This document shows, one piece after another, positions 42,538 through 51,474 of a DNA stretch of 64,000 bases; the stretch's first letter is position 1; each line of letters begins with the position of its first letter. The DNA is taken from assembly GCF_046098205.1 (NCBI RefSeq), contig NZ_JBJURJ010000002.1:1-64000 (forward strand), written 5' to 3'. This stretch comes from Paenibacillus_AR mesotrionivorans. Lineage in GTDB: Bacteria > Bacillota > Bacilli > Paenibacillales > NBRC-103111. The notes under the pieces are model-generated. The model was not told the origin of the DNA, did not search any database, and worked only from the letters and a program-made list of their open reading frames with translations. The position numbers were made by a program, and so were the translations under genes.

Positions 42538-45500
42538 TCTTCTCTCCCCCTTTTGACTCCCGTTTTTTGTTGATCAAGTGTGTGCCGCCGCAGACCAGCT
42601 CATTGTCCTCCAGGAAGATATTCTCCGACCGGACCTCATGGATCCGAAGCGGCGTCGTATTCACGTATTCATCGGGCCGGCTTAAGAAAACGATGTCCTT
42701 GGGCTTCAACAGAGCAACCTTCAAATAAACAGGGCCCGGACCCACAACAGCTTCATTCAGAATATAAGAACGGATGGTCAGATCGTCAGTTGCCTGATAC
42801 TCCACATCGCTTCCCTGCGGATACAGTCCGGTTGTCTCTTCGCCGTCGGCCATGCTGCAAACCAGAATATCCCCATCAATTGAATCCACCCTCAGCTCAA
42901 CAGGCTCATGACTCCGGTGCTTGAGGAGAAGGGTTTCCCCCTCCTTAAAGCCTTTTACCATCAGGGTTTTGATACCGCTCCCCGCCTCCACCCGCTCCGC
43001 CAGTCCGAAAACCATTGTGTTGTCGTCCGTGCGGACTGCGCTGTATTTGGGATAAGCTCCGGTCGGTTTGTAGGGCCCGTATTCCAGCGGATCGATCCGT
43101 AGGGTGAAGCACTGCACAGAGGCTTTGACCGCAATGCCGGAGACATAATCCACTCCCGGCGTTCCTTTGATCACGGCATACACCTCGGAAACGTACATAT
43201 TCTGGCCCAGCTCCCAGCCTGCCCCTTTGTCGCCGCCGTACAAGGGATGGAAAAACCGCTTCAGGTTGTCTATAATCCGGCCTTCCGTCACCTTCCGCTG
43301 CTCCATGCTGGTAAATTCCACATCCGCCTCAATGCCGATGCGGACATAATCGGGGCCGGTCACCACAATCCCCGGCATAGCCGTATTCAATACAGCCGAA
43401 GTCCGTTCACACAGGAAGCCTTCGATTTCACTGAGCAGCTCCTGGCTGGGAGCGGGCTTCGAATCGTCCTTCTCCGGCACAACGATAACAGTTGCTTGGC
43501 CCGGCGCAAATGTAAGCTGGCGGTTCATGGTGCTTAAGCATTTGACCTTGGCAATCTGCGGCATCGCCTCCCGGACCAGCCATTCCATATCCTCCGACGT
43601 TACTCCCCGGTTCCAGCTTTTCAGTGTGTGCGGTCCCCGGATGCTAGTATCCTCCTGCTCCTCCTGGTCGAAGCCTCCGTCAGCGGCAACGGGGTTAACC
43701 GCCGATTCCAGCCAAGGGAGGCTGTCCCACACGTTGGTAATGGAGCCCGCCTCCACATTGCCCGCCTTACCGCCGCCATGCTTGTAGGCACATTTGATAT
43801 TGTCCGTTCCCGTAGGCGGAATCATCCCGGCCTTCCCGTTGCCGAATACCACTACGCCGCTTTTCCTGTCCAGCGTATAATGACGGTCGGCGGCTCCGGA
43901 TATGGAGAAGGTGTCCGTCTCCTCCCATGGCACCCACTGCTCCTGGCCCATTGCTTCCTTGACCCAAAGAATCTGTCCCGGCAGCACCGGAGTTTTGGAA
44001 AGCTGGAAGCGCTGGTCGGCTTCACCGTTGCTGGAGCCCAGAATTTCCCCCTGCACTGTGCTTGTATTGCGCGCCCAGACCACGTTGGGGAAGATGGCCT
44101 CCAGCCTGGGGAGAACCTCGAAGGAGCCGTCATCCAGCCTGGCACGGATCCAATAATGCTCCGTACCGAACAGCGGCTTTTTCTGCATATCGGAGGGAAC
44201 GGCAAGCTGCAGGATTTCCCTTCTGGTGAAATGCCGGATCGCATCATCCACACTCAGTGTCATCCACTTCTCCCCGTCCCAATATTCCCAGGCCACAACA
44301 GGCTTGGACCCGGACTTTCCGGCCTGTTCACCAGCCAGCGGGAAAAAGAGGGATACAGGCAAACCGCTGATATCCTCGTCAAAGGCCAGATAAAAGATAG
44401 GGTCCGTTTCGGAGCAGGGGTAGAAGGGCTTAAAGTACACACCATCCTCCAGGCATGCGGCCGTCATCTCGTCAAAACAGAAATTATTTTCCGTCAGGAC
44501 CGTTTCGGGATGACTCTCCAGCGTATAGCTGTAATCCACCGTCAGCCTGCGGATGGAAGGAGGCGCATAACTGGCGGGAGTAACCTGAAGCTGGGCGATG
44601 TTGACCGTCTCCGTTCCGATCTTGACCTCCGAGTCCTTGTACTCATATTTGGCCTCCTCCCCGTAATGGCCACCCGTCAGACGGACCCGGAGCCAGGTGT
44701 GCTCCTCTCCGTTGATCACCGAGGGTTTCATAGCGGGACAGGTAAAATAAACGGTGCCGCTCCGGGTGAAGGTTTCCGCACTTTGGACCCCCTCCTCCGT
44801 CCGGGACTCCTCCGGCGACTCCGGGGACGAAGCGTAGACGGCATTATGCAGCTCGCTGATTTCAGCCCACTCTGCCCCGTTCCAGTACTCCCAGCCCAGC
44901 TTAACATAGCGGGTATCCGGCAGCTTGCTGATTTGCGGATCGGACAGCTCCAACGTAACGGATACGGCTGCACCCGCCTTCGTAAAGGCCTCATCGCATG
45001 CAAAGTAGAAGGTATCGTTAATCCTCGGCTTTTCTCCAAACGGATAAAAATCCTTGCTCATATCCAGAGGGATGCCATTGTTTACCGCTGTCTGCGGAGC
45101 AAGCGGCGCCGGATTCCGGAGAAGGAGCTCCATCCCGATGGCCTCAATATCGGGCATGGTGCCGGCGGTGGTGATGGGCGTTTTCAGCTCGGCATACATC
45201 CACCTGTTGCTCCATTCCTGCCGTTGCTCCGCCTGGTTATAACCGGCTACGGCTGCAGACGCAAAGGCAGGAAGCGTATCAAACTGATAGGACGCCCGCC
45301 AGAAATCATCCGTATACTCCCGAACCAAGGAAGGCGTCAGCTGATGCCGGTTCCCTTCCGTGTCAAAATAAAACCAGTCCATGTCCACATGATGTCCGGC
45401 GGACTTCGAATGATTCTGTACCGGCTTGTTAAAGTGAACGGTCAGCTTGCTGCCCGGTTCATGGTAACCAAGCAGTCCGGCATGGCCCACATACAGCCGG

Positions 45501-46018
45501 TGCACAACCGTGGAGTCTCCATTGAAGATAACCGCCGTTTGCCCGGAGCTCTCCTCCGAAAAAAGAAAATCCTGGTTGCTCCACTTATCCTCATGGGGAA
45601 CAAGACTTACGGCTCTCACCAGCTTGGGCCGGATGACCGTCAGCTCCTTCTCCGTTTCGAAGATAACCTCCTGCGCGCCGTCCGGCTGGGCGGATACCTT
45701 GCTTCCCGCTGGAACGAAGCTGTGCTTGTCCCAATCCGCCTTCCGGGTGAACAATAAGGGCGCTTTGGCGGCTCGTGGAGGTGTGGGCCCGATGCCTAGC
45801 ATGGTCAGGAAGGTGATGAAATTTTTATCCGGCGCCTTATTCAAACGCTCCAGAAGCTTGCCCAGCATATTGGTGAAAATATGCACCAGCGCATCGGCTT
45901 TCCTGTCCGCTTCAAGAAGGGACAGGTGGGACCATTCCTTGGCGCAATACTTCAGGATCAAACGCCTTAGCTCCGGAACCAGCTCTTCCTCTGTCCTTCG
46001 GTCAATTTGGGGTATCAT
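42518..46018 (-). CDS. Large putative baseplate assembly protein (J-like, TIGR02243 type)
   Basis: Main wedge subunit of the baseplate (1166 aa). The N-terminus carries the family block LVHIFTNMLGKLLERLNKAPDKNF with FLTMLGIGPTPPRAA. Three similar beta domains in the middle contain the pattern PVVAWEYWDGEKWMTL and KLGWEYWNGAEWAEI. The C-terminal third has the gpJ core (GVTSEDMEWLVREAMPQIAKVKC) and TPGVDYVSGIAV. The length is at the upper end for the family. ATG 46018 is favoured because GGGAGGTG lies nine bases upstream; GTG 46030 overlaps that site. It follows the gp25 gene closely and is co-transcribed with it. Confidence 0.88.
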   Translation of the reverse strand: MIPQIDRRTEEELVPELRRLILKYCAKEWSHLSLLEADRKADALVHIFTNMLGKLLERLNKAPDKNFITFLTMLGIGPTPPRAAKAPLLFTRKADWDKHSFVPAGSKVSAQPDGAQEVIFETEKELTVIRPKLVRAVSLVPHEDKWSNQDFLFSEESSGQTAVIFNGDSTVVHRLYVGHAGLLGYHEPGSKLTVHFNKPVQNHSKSAGHHVDMDWFYFDTEGNRHQLTPSLVREYTDDFWRASYQFDTLPAFASAAVAGYNQAEQRQEWSNRWMYAELKTPITTAGTMPDIEAIGMELLLRNPAPLAPQTAVNNGIPLDMSKDFYPFGEKPRINDTFYFACDEAFTKAGAAVSVTLELSDPQISKLPDTRYVKLGWEYWNGAEWAEISELHNAVYASSPESPEESRTEEGVQSAETFTRSGTVYFTCPAMKPSVINGEEHTWLRVRLTGGHYGEEAKYEYKDSEVKIGTETVNIAQLQVTPASYAPPSIRRLTVDYSYTLESHPETVLTENNFCFDEMTAACLEDGVYFKPFYPCSETDPIFYLAFDEDISGLPVSLFFPLAGEQAGKSGSKPVVAWEYWDGEKWMTLSVDDAIRHFTRREILQLAVPSDMQKKPLFGTEHYWIRARLDDGSFEVLPRLEAIFPNVVWARNTSTVQGEILGSSNGEADQRFQLSKTPVLPGQILWVKEAMGQEQWVPWEETDTFSISGAADRHYTLDRKSGVVVFGNGKAGMIPPTGTDNIKCAYKHGGGKAGNVEAGSITNVWDSLPWLESAVNPVAADGGFDQEEQEDTSIRGPHTLKSWNRGVTSEDMEWLVREAMPQIAKVKCLSTMNRQLTFAPGQATVIVVPEKDDSKPAPSQELLSEIEGFLCERTSAVLNTAMPGIVVTGPDYVRIGIEADVEFTSMEQRKVTEGRIIDNLKRFFHPLYGGDKGAGWELGQNMYVSEVYAVIKGTPGVDYVSGIAVKASVQCFTLRIDPLEYGPYKPTGAYPKYSAVRTDDNTMVFGLAERVEAGSGIKTLMVKGFKEGETLLLKHRSHEPVELRVDSIDGDILVCSMADGEETTGLYPQGSDVEYQATDDLTIRSYILNEAVVGPGPVYLKVALLKPKDIVFLSRPDEYVNTTPLRIHEVRSENIFLEDNELVCGGTHLINKKRESKGGEKNAAGDT

Positions 46019-46026
46019 AGTCGGCA

Positions 46027-46422
46027 TCACCTCCCTGCGCTTTCAAGAAAGAACGGATAGACCAGATTATACTTACTGTTGCTGGATTTAACGGTATAGC
46101 TGATGGCAACCTCCAGCAGAGGCTGATCCGAGCTGGGAGTTACCGTAATTTCCTCGACCTCAATACGCGGCTCCCACTCCCGGAGGGCCTCCTCCATGTA
46201 GCTTTTGATCAGGGTTGCCGTACTCATGTTATTGGGAGCGAAGACCAGCTCATTCAACCGGCTGCCGAATTCCGGCCGCATGACACGCTCACCTCTGGCG
46301 GTGGAGAGAATGAGCATAACGGATTCCTTGATGGAATCCTCCCCCTCCGACACAGCCATGGCGCTTCTCTGGACCGAAAACGGGAATTTTAAACCCCGCC
46401 CCAAAAAATCGATGACCTCCAT
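46027..46422 (-). CDS. Baseplate wedge protein, gpW/gp25 family
   Basis: Forms part of the wedge ring that triggers sheath contraction. The 131-aa protein has FLGRGLKFPF at the start, IKESVMLILSTARGERVMRPEFGSRLNELVFAP in the centre, which is the gp25 fingerprint with its conserved Glu-Arg-x-Met-x-Pro core, and LREWEPRIEVEEITV later. It lies 2 bp after the PAAR gene and 8 bp before the large wedge gene. Confidence 0.94.
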   Translation of the reverse strand: MEVIDFLGRGLKFPFSVQRSAMAVSEGEDSIKESVMLILSTARGERVMRPEFGSRLNELVFAPNNMSTATLIKSYMEEALREWEPRIEVEEITVTPSSDQPLLEVAISYTVKSSNSKYNLVYPFFLESAGR

Positions 46423-46424
46423 AC

Positions 46425-46820
46425 CTAACCTCCTATAAAGACCGTTCCCGCCGCTACCACCTTGCCGACAGGCAAATCGGCCGGATCATTACATGTCAAC
46501 GCCGTATCGCCATTTCTGGCCGCCATTTTCCCGTTGATCCTGACCGTTGCGCTTCCTGCCAGGATCTTGCCCTTATTGGCGGGCGGCTTCTGGAACGGTC
46601 CGCCCTGGGGCACATGGGACGGGGTATTGGTAGCCGTGGAGTTCATTGTGGCGGCAGGCTGTCCCATAATCTTCACATTGCTGCTGAGCGCCCCGTCGAT
46701 GATGCCGGTAAACGGATGGGGCAACAGTGTGGGAACCATGGCTGCTCCTGCGGGAATCATCACAATATGCGTATCCGTCGCAAGAATCCGGTCTCCCTTC
46801 TTGGCTGCAGGCTGACCCAT
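46425..46820 (-). CDS. PAAR-domain spike tip protein
   Basis: Sharpens the central spike and may carry metal (131 aa). It begins MGQPAAKKGDRILATDTHIV and contains the PAAR-type elements GKILAGSATVRINGKMAARNGDTALTC in overlapping pieces, together with His residues in DTHIV, LPHPF and SHVPQGG. It is longer than a minimal PAAR protein (about 100 aa) because of an insertion with MNSTATNTPSHVPQGG. It lies between the gpV-like spike and gp25 genes, the standard position in such loci. Confidence 0.92.
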   Translation of the reverse strand: MGQPAAKKGDRILATDTHIVMIPAGAAMVPTLLPHPFTGIIDGALSSNVKIMGQPAATMNSTATNTPSHVPQGGPFQKPPANKGKILAGSATVRINGKMAARNGDTALTCNDPADLPVGKVVAAGTVFIGG

Positions 46821-46831
46821 GCTGCTCCCTC

Positions 46832-47554
46832 CTAGTTGAGATTGATGGCGGCACCCTTCAGGTTCATCGTGCCGGAGGCCTTCACGTCCATACCGGCCGA
46901 GGCTTCCAGCTTGGTTTCCGCCGAGGATTTCATTTCGATGCTCTTGGCGCTAAGGACAAGCTTGCCATTAGGCGCGGAAATCTCGATGTCCTTAGCGGAA
47001 ATGATGGAGATTTTGTTATCCTTCGTGGCGATGACCAGCTTGTTTTTACCCGACTTGTCGATAAGCTGAATGGTTTCACTGCCGTTTTTGTCATCCAGGC
47101 GGAAAACATGGCCCTTGGCGGAGGTGATGGTCAGCTGCTCCTCACCCTGCTTGTCGCTGAAGGCCAACACATGCCCGCTCCGCGACTTCAAGAGGCGGGT
47201 ATTGTTTTTGCCATCCTTGTTGGTTTCGGGCGGCATGTCCTTCCCGTTCCACAAGGCGCCGATCACATAAGGACGGTTCACATCCCCGTTCTCAAAAGCA
47301 ACCAGCACCTCGTCATCAGGCTCGGGCAGGAAGAAGGCCCCCCGCTCCTTGCCGGCCATGAAGGATACCATCCGGGCCCAATTGGATTCCAACATGCCAA
47401 GCATCGGGATCTTCACCTTCACCCGCCCGGGACCCGGCTTCTCCGCATCGTTGGCGGAATCATTCTTGATGACAATGCCCGCCACCACTCCATAGATTCT
47501 GCCTTCATTCAAAAAGCTGTCCGCAGCATTGGAAATTCCGGCTCCATCCCTCAT
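46832..47554 (-). CDS. Spike protein, gpV/VgrG-like (OB-fold and beta-helix)
   Basis: Central spike of the baseplate (240 aa). The N-terminal gp5-like OB fold shows GIVIKNDSANDAEKPGPGRVKVKIPML, FMAGKERGAFFLPEPDDEVLVAFENGD and RPYVIGALWNG. The C-terminal part is a repetitive beta-helix (KLVIATKDNKISIISAKDI, LVLSAKSIEMKSSAETKLEA). In Afp and PVC the hub and spike are one polypeptide; here they are two genes overlapping by 4 bp, this one following the gpD-like gene. Confidence 0.92.
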   Translation of the reverse strand: MRDGAGISNAADSFLNEGRIYGVVAGIVIKNDSANDAEKPGPGRVKVKIPMLGMLESNWARMVSFMAGKERGAFFLPEPDDEVLVAFENGDVNRPYVIGALWNGKDMPPETNKDGKNNTRLLKSRSGHVLAFSDKQGEEQLTITSAKGHVFRLDDKNGSETIQLIDKSGKNKLVIATKDNKISIISAKDIEISAPNGKLVLSAKSIEMKSSAETKLEASAGMDVKASGTMNLKGAAINLN

Positions 47555-48594
47555 AGGCCTGCCCTCTTTACTTTAAAAGTAGTGGTATAGCCCTTCGTAT
47601 CATATTTATGCACGGTAGAGACAATGTAATAGATGCCGCTGAAGCGGTCTCCCAGTCCAAGCAGCTTGACGGTTTTGCCCGACCGCAGAAGCGCGTTGCC
47701 CCAGCACATGCCTTCGCCGGCAATAAACTCCCGGAGCCGGCTGTTATAGGCGGCTTGCGCCAGAGTCTTGGCCTCGCTCAATTCCACCAAACTTTCGGCA
47801 GGCAGGGCAATGGGGGATTCCTCCAAGGCCCTCGCCGACAGCTCGAAGCCGGTTTCCTTGCCGCCCATCTTGGTGGCTTCATCCCCGGCCTTGGCCTCCG
47901 CCTCCACAGCCTTCTTCTCCTTCACGTCCCAGCCCCGTACCTTCACCTTGCTTCCCCGGGTCAGTGCCCTCAGCTCCAGATTAATTCTCTCAAAATCCTT
48001 CTTGAAGGTCATATCCGGAAGCACCGGCGCCTTGGACGCCCGCGACTTGACGAAGATCAGCTTCTGATCATCGGCATACAATTCATAGTCCAGCCGTGCC
48101 GCCCGCTCCAGCAGAAACTCATAGTTGCTTAGATTGTTTTGGAACAGGTAGGGATAGATGGTCTTGGTATCCTCCACAACAGGTGTAAGGCCGTGCTCCT
48201 TGGCAATTTCGGAGGCGATATCGCTGTCCTTTTTCTTCAGGAACACCTTGCTTCTTGTACCCATACGGAGTCTGTGAAGCATGTCATAACCGCGGATTTC
48301 CAGAATGGAATGCTCCGAGAAGGTCAGGTCCAAAGAGGTAATTTCCCCGCTTATTAAGGGTTCGACCTTATCCAGCCCCAGGGACACCTTGATTTTGTCA
48401 CCCGGCTTCACCGTCTTCAGGTCGATGCCCCGCCACATGCCGGCACCGGAATTCACCATATTCAGCTTGATGCAGAACAAGGCGGGTATGTTTAGCTCAT
48501 CCTCTACGGTAACTGCCTCCACCGCAGCATTCATCTCAGGAGGGAGCTTGCTTCCGTTGATCTCTATCTTGAAATTGGCAACGCTGGTGCTCAT
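47551..48594 (-). CDS. Baseplate hub protein, gpD/gp27-like
   Basis: Trimeric hub linking tube and spike (347 aa). Visible family features are FKIEINGSKLPPEMNAAVEAVTVEDEL at the start (in parts), GEITSLDLTFSEHSILEIRGYDMLHRLRMG in the middle, the block DSDIASEIAKEHGLTPVV, NLSNYEFLLERAARLDYEL and a C-terminal GIYYIVSTVHKYDTKGYTTTFKVKR. Together with the adjacent OB-fold spike it replaces a single VgrG. It lies 12 bp after the LysM connector gene. Confidence 0.92.
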   Translation of the reverse strand: MSTSVANFKIEINGSKLPPEMNAAVEAVTVEDELNIPALFCIKLNMVNSGAGMWRGIDLKTVKPGDKIKVSLGLDKVEPLISGEITSLDLTFSEHSILEIRGYDMLHRLRMGTRSKVFLKKKDSDIASEIAKEHGLTPVVEDTKTIYPYLFQNNLSNYEFLLERAARLDYELYADDQKLIFVKSRASKAPVLPDMTFKKDFERINLELRALTRGSKVKVRGWDVKEKKAVEAEAKAGDEATKMGGKETGFELSARALEESPIALPAESLVELSEAKTLAQAAYNSRLREFIAGEGMCWGNALLRSGKTVKLLGLGDRFSGIYYIVSTVHKYDTKGYTTTFKVKRAGL

Positions 48595-48606
48595 TGCGAT
48601 TCCACC

Positions 48607-49218
48607 TTAATCCGGGATGACCAGGGTCCTCCCGACATCATTTTTTCCGGGGAAGCCGATTGCGTTGGCAATCTTGTTCAGCTCGGCAATTCTCCGCCAT
48701 GCGCCCGGGTCCTTCAGCGCCTCGCCCGCAATCAGGTCCAAACGGTCCCCGCTTTTGACCACCCACAGCTTGCGGCAGGCGTTCAACCCCTTGTTATCCT
48801 CCACCACCTTGTCCGGCTCGTTGGTAATGAAGGTGACATCCAGGAGCGAACGAACAGGAACCCCGTTCTCCAGAAACATGGTAAATTTCTGTTCGATTCT
48901 GCTCAGCAGCCCCCGGTAGGTGAAGCCCCCCCAGACAAACATGCAGTCCGGGGGTTTCCTGGTATTCTTGCCGCTGACCTTGGGGTCCAGGAGAGAGGTG
49001 AGCTTAACGGTTTCCTTGCGGACATCCCTCCGCTGCTCGTACGTGTCATAGAACAAGGACACCTTAAATTCCGGCATTTCCGAAATTTGAAACTGCTTAT
49101 TGTTTTGCTCCCCGGTGTATTTTCCTTCGAAGGAAACGGTATATTCATTGGGGTTGAACATCACCTCAATGGGACCGCCTCCCGTACCCACCGGGAAGAT
49201 TTTCGCTTTTTCCGCCAT
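48607..49218 (-). CDS. LysM-domain tube-baseplate connector (Afp7-like)
   Basis: Joins tube and hub (203 aa). The N-terminus is typical (GGPIEVMFNPNEYTVSFEGKY in parts), the middle has PEFKVSLFYDTYEQRRDVRK, and the C-terminal ~55 residues form a LysM domain (LWVVKSGDRLDLIAGEALKD and WRRIAELNKIAN). LysM here serves inside the particle in relatives, not wall binding. ATG 49218 overlaps the stop of the Pro-rich gene by one base. Confidence 0.92.
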   Translation of the reverse strand: MAEKAKIFPVGTGGGPIEVMFNPNEYTVSFEGKYTGEQNNKQFQISEMPEFKVSLFYDTYEQRRDVRKETVKLTSLLDPKVSGKNTRKPPDCMFVWGGFTYRGLLSRIEQKFTMFLENGVPVRSLLDVTFITNEPDKVVEDNKGLNACRKLWVVKSGDRLDLIAGEALKDPGAWRRIAELNKIANAIGFPGKNDVGRTLVIPD

Positions 49219-50801
49219 TACCTCAACCCCCTGCGATCCTTTTGAATGCTCAGCCGTTTTTCCAGAACCTGAAAGACCTGCTCGGCCACCAGACGGATCT
49301 CATCGGCTTCCATAACAGTTTTCTGCTTGGGCGCCTGTGAAAATGCAGGCACAGCCGCCGGATAAACGGCGGTTTGGGGCTGCGTGTAAGACCCGCCCCG
49401 AGTAGGAGGGCACTCCCGCTGGGCTGCCGCTGCTTCGGGTCTGCGGTGAACCAGGCCGCTGTCCATGGGCAGCGCCGGAAGAGGCTCCTGCGGGACTGGT
49501 ACCGCGCTTCGGTTCCGCTCATGCCGCAGCAGCAAGGATGGGGCTGCGGTGCGGTGACCTCCCGGTCCCTTGCGGGCAGGATACAGCATTTGGGGAGGAG
49601 GCTTGAATATGCTGCCTCCGTCCCCGGTTTCCTGCAGGCTTGGCTCGGCAGCCTGGAGATTACCGGTATACCCGGAATTAGTCCGGCCTCTACGCTTGCC
49701 CGGATGATAAGGGAATCCGGCGGTTTGCTGCGGCCGAGCGGACTGATCGGTTATGGGCCCCGTCTGTTCTCCGGCAGCGTTCACCACTGGACTCTTGCCG
49801 GGGGCGGGCCTGTGGACAGACATGGCAACCAACTGGCCGCCGCCCCAGAATTTCTCTGCTCCAGCCAGCATCTGGTTAAGTCCCTTGCCCACAACAAGCG
49901 TTAAGGGTAGGGACGGCTTGCCCACCCGAGCAGCAGCAGGATAAAAGGGATCTCCGGGAGGCACCGGATGGATTCTTGCGGGATTTCGGGTGCCGGAGCC
50001 GGAAGCTTGCCTTTTATCAGTTTCTGCAAGAACCGGTTCCCCCGGAGGCAGGGAGCTGCTAGTCCGCCCGTCCGGGGCAGACGCCCGTAATGCGGCCGAC
50101 TGTGACTGTTTTAAACTGCCGACAGCCTGCATCTCCTCCCCATACCCGAAGGTCTGCAGCAAACGCATCTGATGATGAATCAAATGAAGGGGCTGCAGCA
50201 TGTGCAGCTCCCGTAATGCTGCCATCCCCCCCGGATAGACAGGGGTCCCGGCTGCCTGCCCGGTCTGTCCTCTTCCGGAGGAGTCCGGTTCGGGCAGGCC
50301 GGAAAACCGCCGCCCCGGCTCGGGCTCATCCACATTCCGCATCACCGGGGTGCTATGCCCGTTTGCAGGAGGTCCGAAACCGGAACGCTCCCCTTGTCCA
50401 AACCAACCCGCCGTTGCGGCGGATGGCCCTTCAGCCTTGGAGGCAGGCTTATCCCCTTCCCTGCGACTTTCCTGTGGCATATATACCATGCTGCTGCGGT
50501 GCGTAATGGCAGCCGGACTGATCCGGTTCATCCGCACGATACGGTTGGTTATATACACCGGAGCAGACTGCTGTGTCAGCAGACGGGTTGTATAGACAGG
50601 ATAATGGAGGTGAACCGCAGGGCCCGCCACTGCTCCCGCCTCCCGATGCTTTTCCTCGGGGGACGGCTCCTGAAACAGGAGCGGATTCAGCCGGAGTATC
50701 AAGGTGTGCAGGCGGCTCCGCCATCTGGCGATGCCGTATTTGCCCATGATTCTCCGGGCAAAATCCGGCTCCGGCCGGTAAACTTGAATCATCCGTATCA
50801 T
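49218..50801 (-). CDS. Pro-rich protein of unknown function within the injection-system operon
   Basis: No recognised domain. The 527-aa product (ATG 50801, with AGGTACAG upstream; an ATG at 50825 lies inside the tube gene) begins MIRMIQVYRPEPDFARRIMGK with basic and hydrophobic patches. A central stretch of some 400 residues is low in complexity and rich in Pro, Gly, Arg, Gln and Ser, so probably disordered. The last ~30 residues are acidic-basic helix (ADEIRLVAEQVFQVLEKRL, then SIQKDRRGLR). A similar short C-terminal helix recurs, to my knowledge, in proteins at this place of related loci. The position between tube 2 and the LysM connector suggests a cargo adaptor or inner-tube assembly part (inference). 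Confidence 0.75.
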   Translation of the reverse strand: MIRMIQVYRPEPDFARRIMGKYGIARWRSRLHTLILRLNPLLFQEPSPEEKHREAGAVAGPAVHLHYPVYTTRLLTQQSAPVYITNRIVRMNRISPAAITHRSSMVYMPQESRREGDKPASKAEGPSAATAGWFGQGERSGFGPPANGHSTPVMRNVDEPEPGRRFSGLPEPDSSGRGQTGQAAGTPVYPGGMAALRELHMLQPLHLIHHQMRLLQTFGYGEEMQAVGSLKQSQSAALRASAPDGRTSSSLPPGEPVLAETDKRQASGSGTRNPARIHPVPPGDPFYPAAARVGKPSLPLTLVVGKGLNQMLAGAEKFWGGGQLVAMSVHRPAPGKSPVVNAAGEQTGPITDQSARPQQTAGFPYHPGKRRGRTNSGYTGNLQAAEPSLQETGDGGSIFKPPPQMLYPARKGPGGHRTAAPSLLLRHERNRSAVPVPQEPLPALPMDSGLVHRRPEAAAAQRECPPTRGGSYTQPQTAVYPAAVPAFSQAPKQKTVMEADEIRLVAEQVFQVLEKRLSIQKDRRGLR

Positions 50802-50802
50802 G

Positions 50803-51279
50803 TTATCTGTACCTGTAGAGCCCATTGTGGGTCAAAACCAGGCTTTGCACAGCAACAGCACTGCTGGATGCGCTGAAGGCCGGACCCTCCCACTTGATGG
50901 GGCATGCGTCGATAAAGTTCCACCACAGCTTGGGCGAGCCGCTGTGATCCAACAGACAGATGGAGCCGCTTCGCCGCCGGACCACGCCGTTTATCACATT
51001 TTGATACCAGTTCCACAAATAATCGTCGTTGGTCATGCCGTTCTTCAGCGTCAGATCCGAATATTTGGTTTGGGACAGGAATACAAACTCCTTGTGGTTC
51101 TCTCCGCCGAAGGTTTTCCGTTCCACCTGGGTTTCCACGCTTAAGCCGGAAACCTCGGAAAATCCGGCTACGGAGAGACCGTCAATCTCCACAATAAAAT
51201 GATAAGCAAGATAGGGGTCCTCCCTGTAACCGGGAACCCAGTTCCGTTTCGCTGCGACATTCAGAATATTCTGCCCCAT
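50803..51279 (-). CDS. Tube protein 2 (T4 gp19-like, Afp5-like)
   Basis: Inner-tube subunit, probably the layer next to the baseplate (158 aa). The fold markers are AYHFIVEIDGLSVAGFSEVSGLSVE, KYSDLTLKNGMTNDDYLWNWYQNV and IKWEGPAFSASSSAVAVQSL. It differs clearly from tube 1 (147 aa) encoded upstream, matching the two-tube-protein scheme of Afp-type systems. It overlaps neither neighbour significantly; the Pro-rich gene starts 2 bp before its stop. Confidence 0.93.
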   Translation of the reverse strand: MGQNILNVAAKRNWVPGYREDPYLAYHFIVEIDGLSVAGFSEVSGLSVETQVERKTFGGENHKEFVFLSQTKYSDLTLKNGMTNDDYLWNWYQNVINGVVRRRSGSICLLDHSGSPKLWWNFIDACPIKWEGPAFSASSSAVAVQSLVLTHNGLYRYR

Positions 51280-51288
51280 ATTGTCCTC

Positions 51289-51474
51289 CTATGCCTCAAA
51301 AAAGCCCCTCTGGTCTTCCTCTCCATTGAGCTTTTGGTTAATCCTGCTGATTTCCTTGCACCAGCGCTCCCGTTCGGCATGCTCCAGATTCAGTACTGTC
51401 CGGTAATCCCAGTGCAGATAATAGGTTAAGAAGGCTACCTCCTCATAGAGGCGGTCGAGAGGGTAGCCGGCTAT
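51289..51474 (-). CDS. Small DUF6760-type protein (61 aa) lacking any ATG/GTG/TTG start
   Basis: The frame between an upstream TGA (in-frame at about 51493-51495) and the TAG at 51289 reads AGYPLDRLYEEVAFLTYYLHW followed by a helix rich in Glu/Arg, in two parts: the YPLDRLYEEVAF core is, to my knowledge, typical of the small DUF6760 proteins of these loci. No ATG, GTG or TTG occurs in the whole frame. Where relatives begin with Met-Ala-Gly-Tyr, this has ATA (51474-51472), overlapping the TAG of the preceding gene. Either ATA initiates after termination of the upstream gene, or ribosomes slip -1 at CTGGGGGAATAG and make a fusion. A G-to-A mutation or base-call error is the alternative. Confidence 0.65.
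   Translation of the reverse strand: MAGYPLDRLYEEVAFLTYYLHWDYRTVLNLEHAERERWCKEISRINQKLNGEEDQRGFFEA

Noticed and set aside
43628..45757. 709-codon plus-strand frame opposite the large baseplate gene
   Set aside because: The opposite strand carries a continuous gpJ-like protein; the plus frame is only an open antisense frame.
50355..50876. 173-codon plus frame opposite the Pro-rich gene
   Set aside because: The minus frame is co-directional with the operon, closely spaced and has a plausible start; the Pro/Gly/Arg-rich sequence opens all frames by composition.
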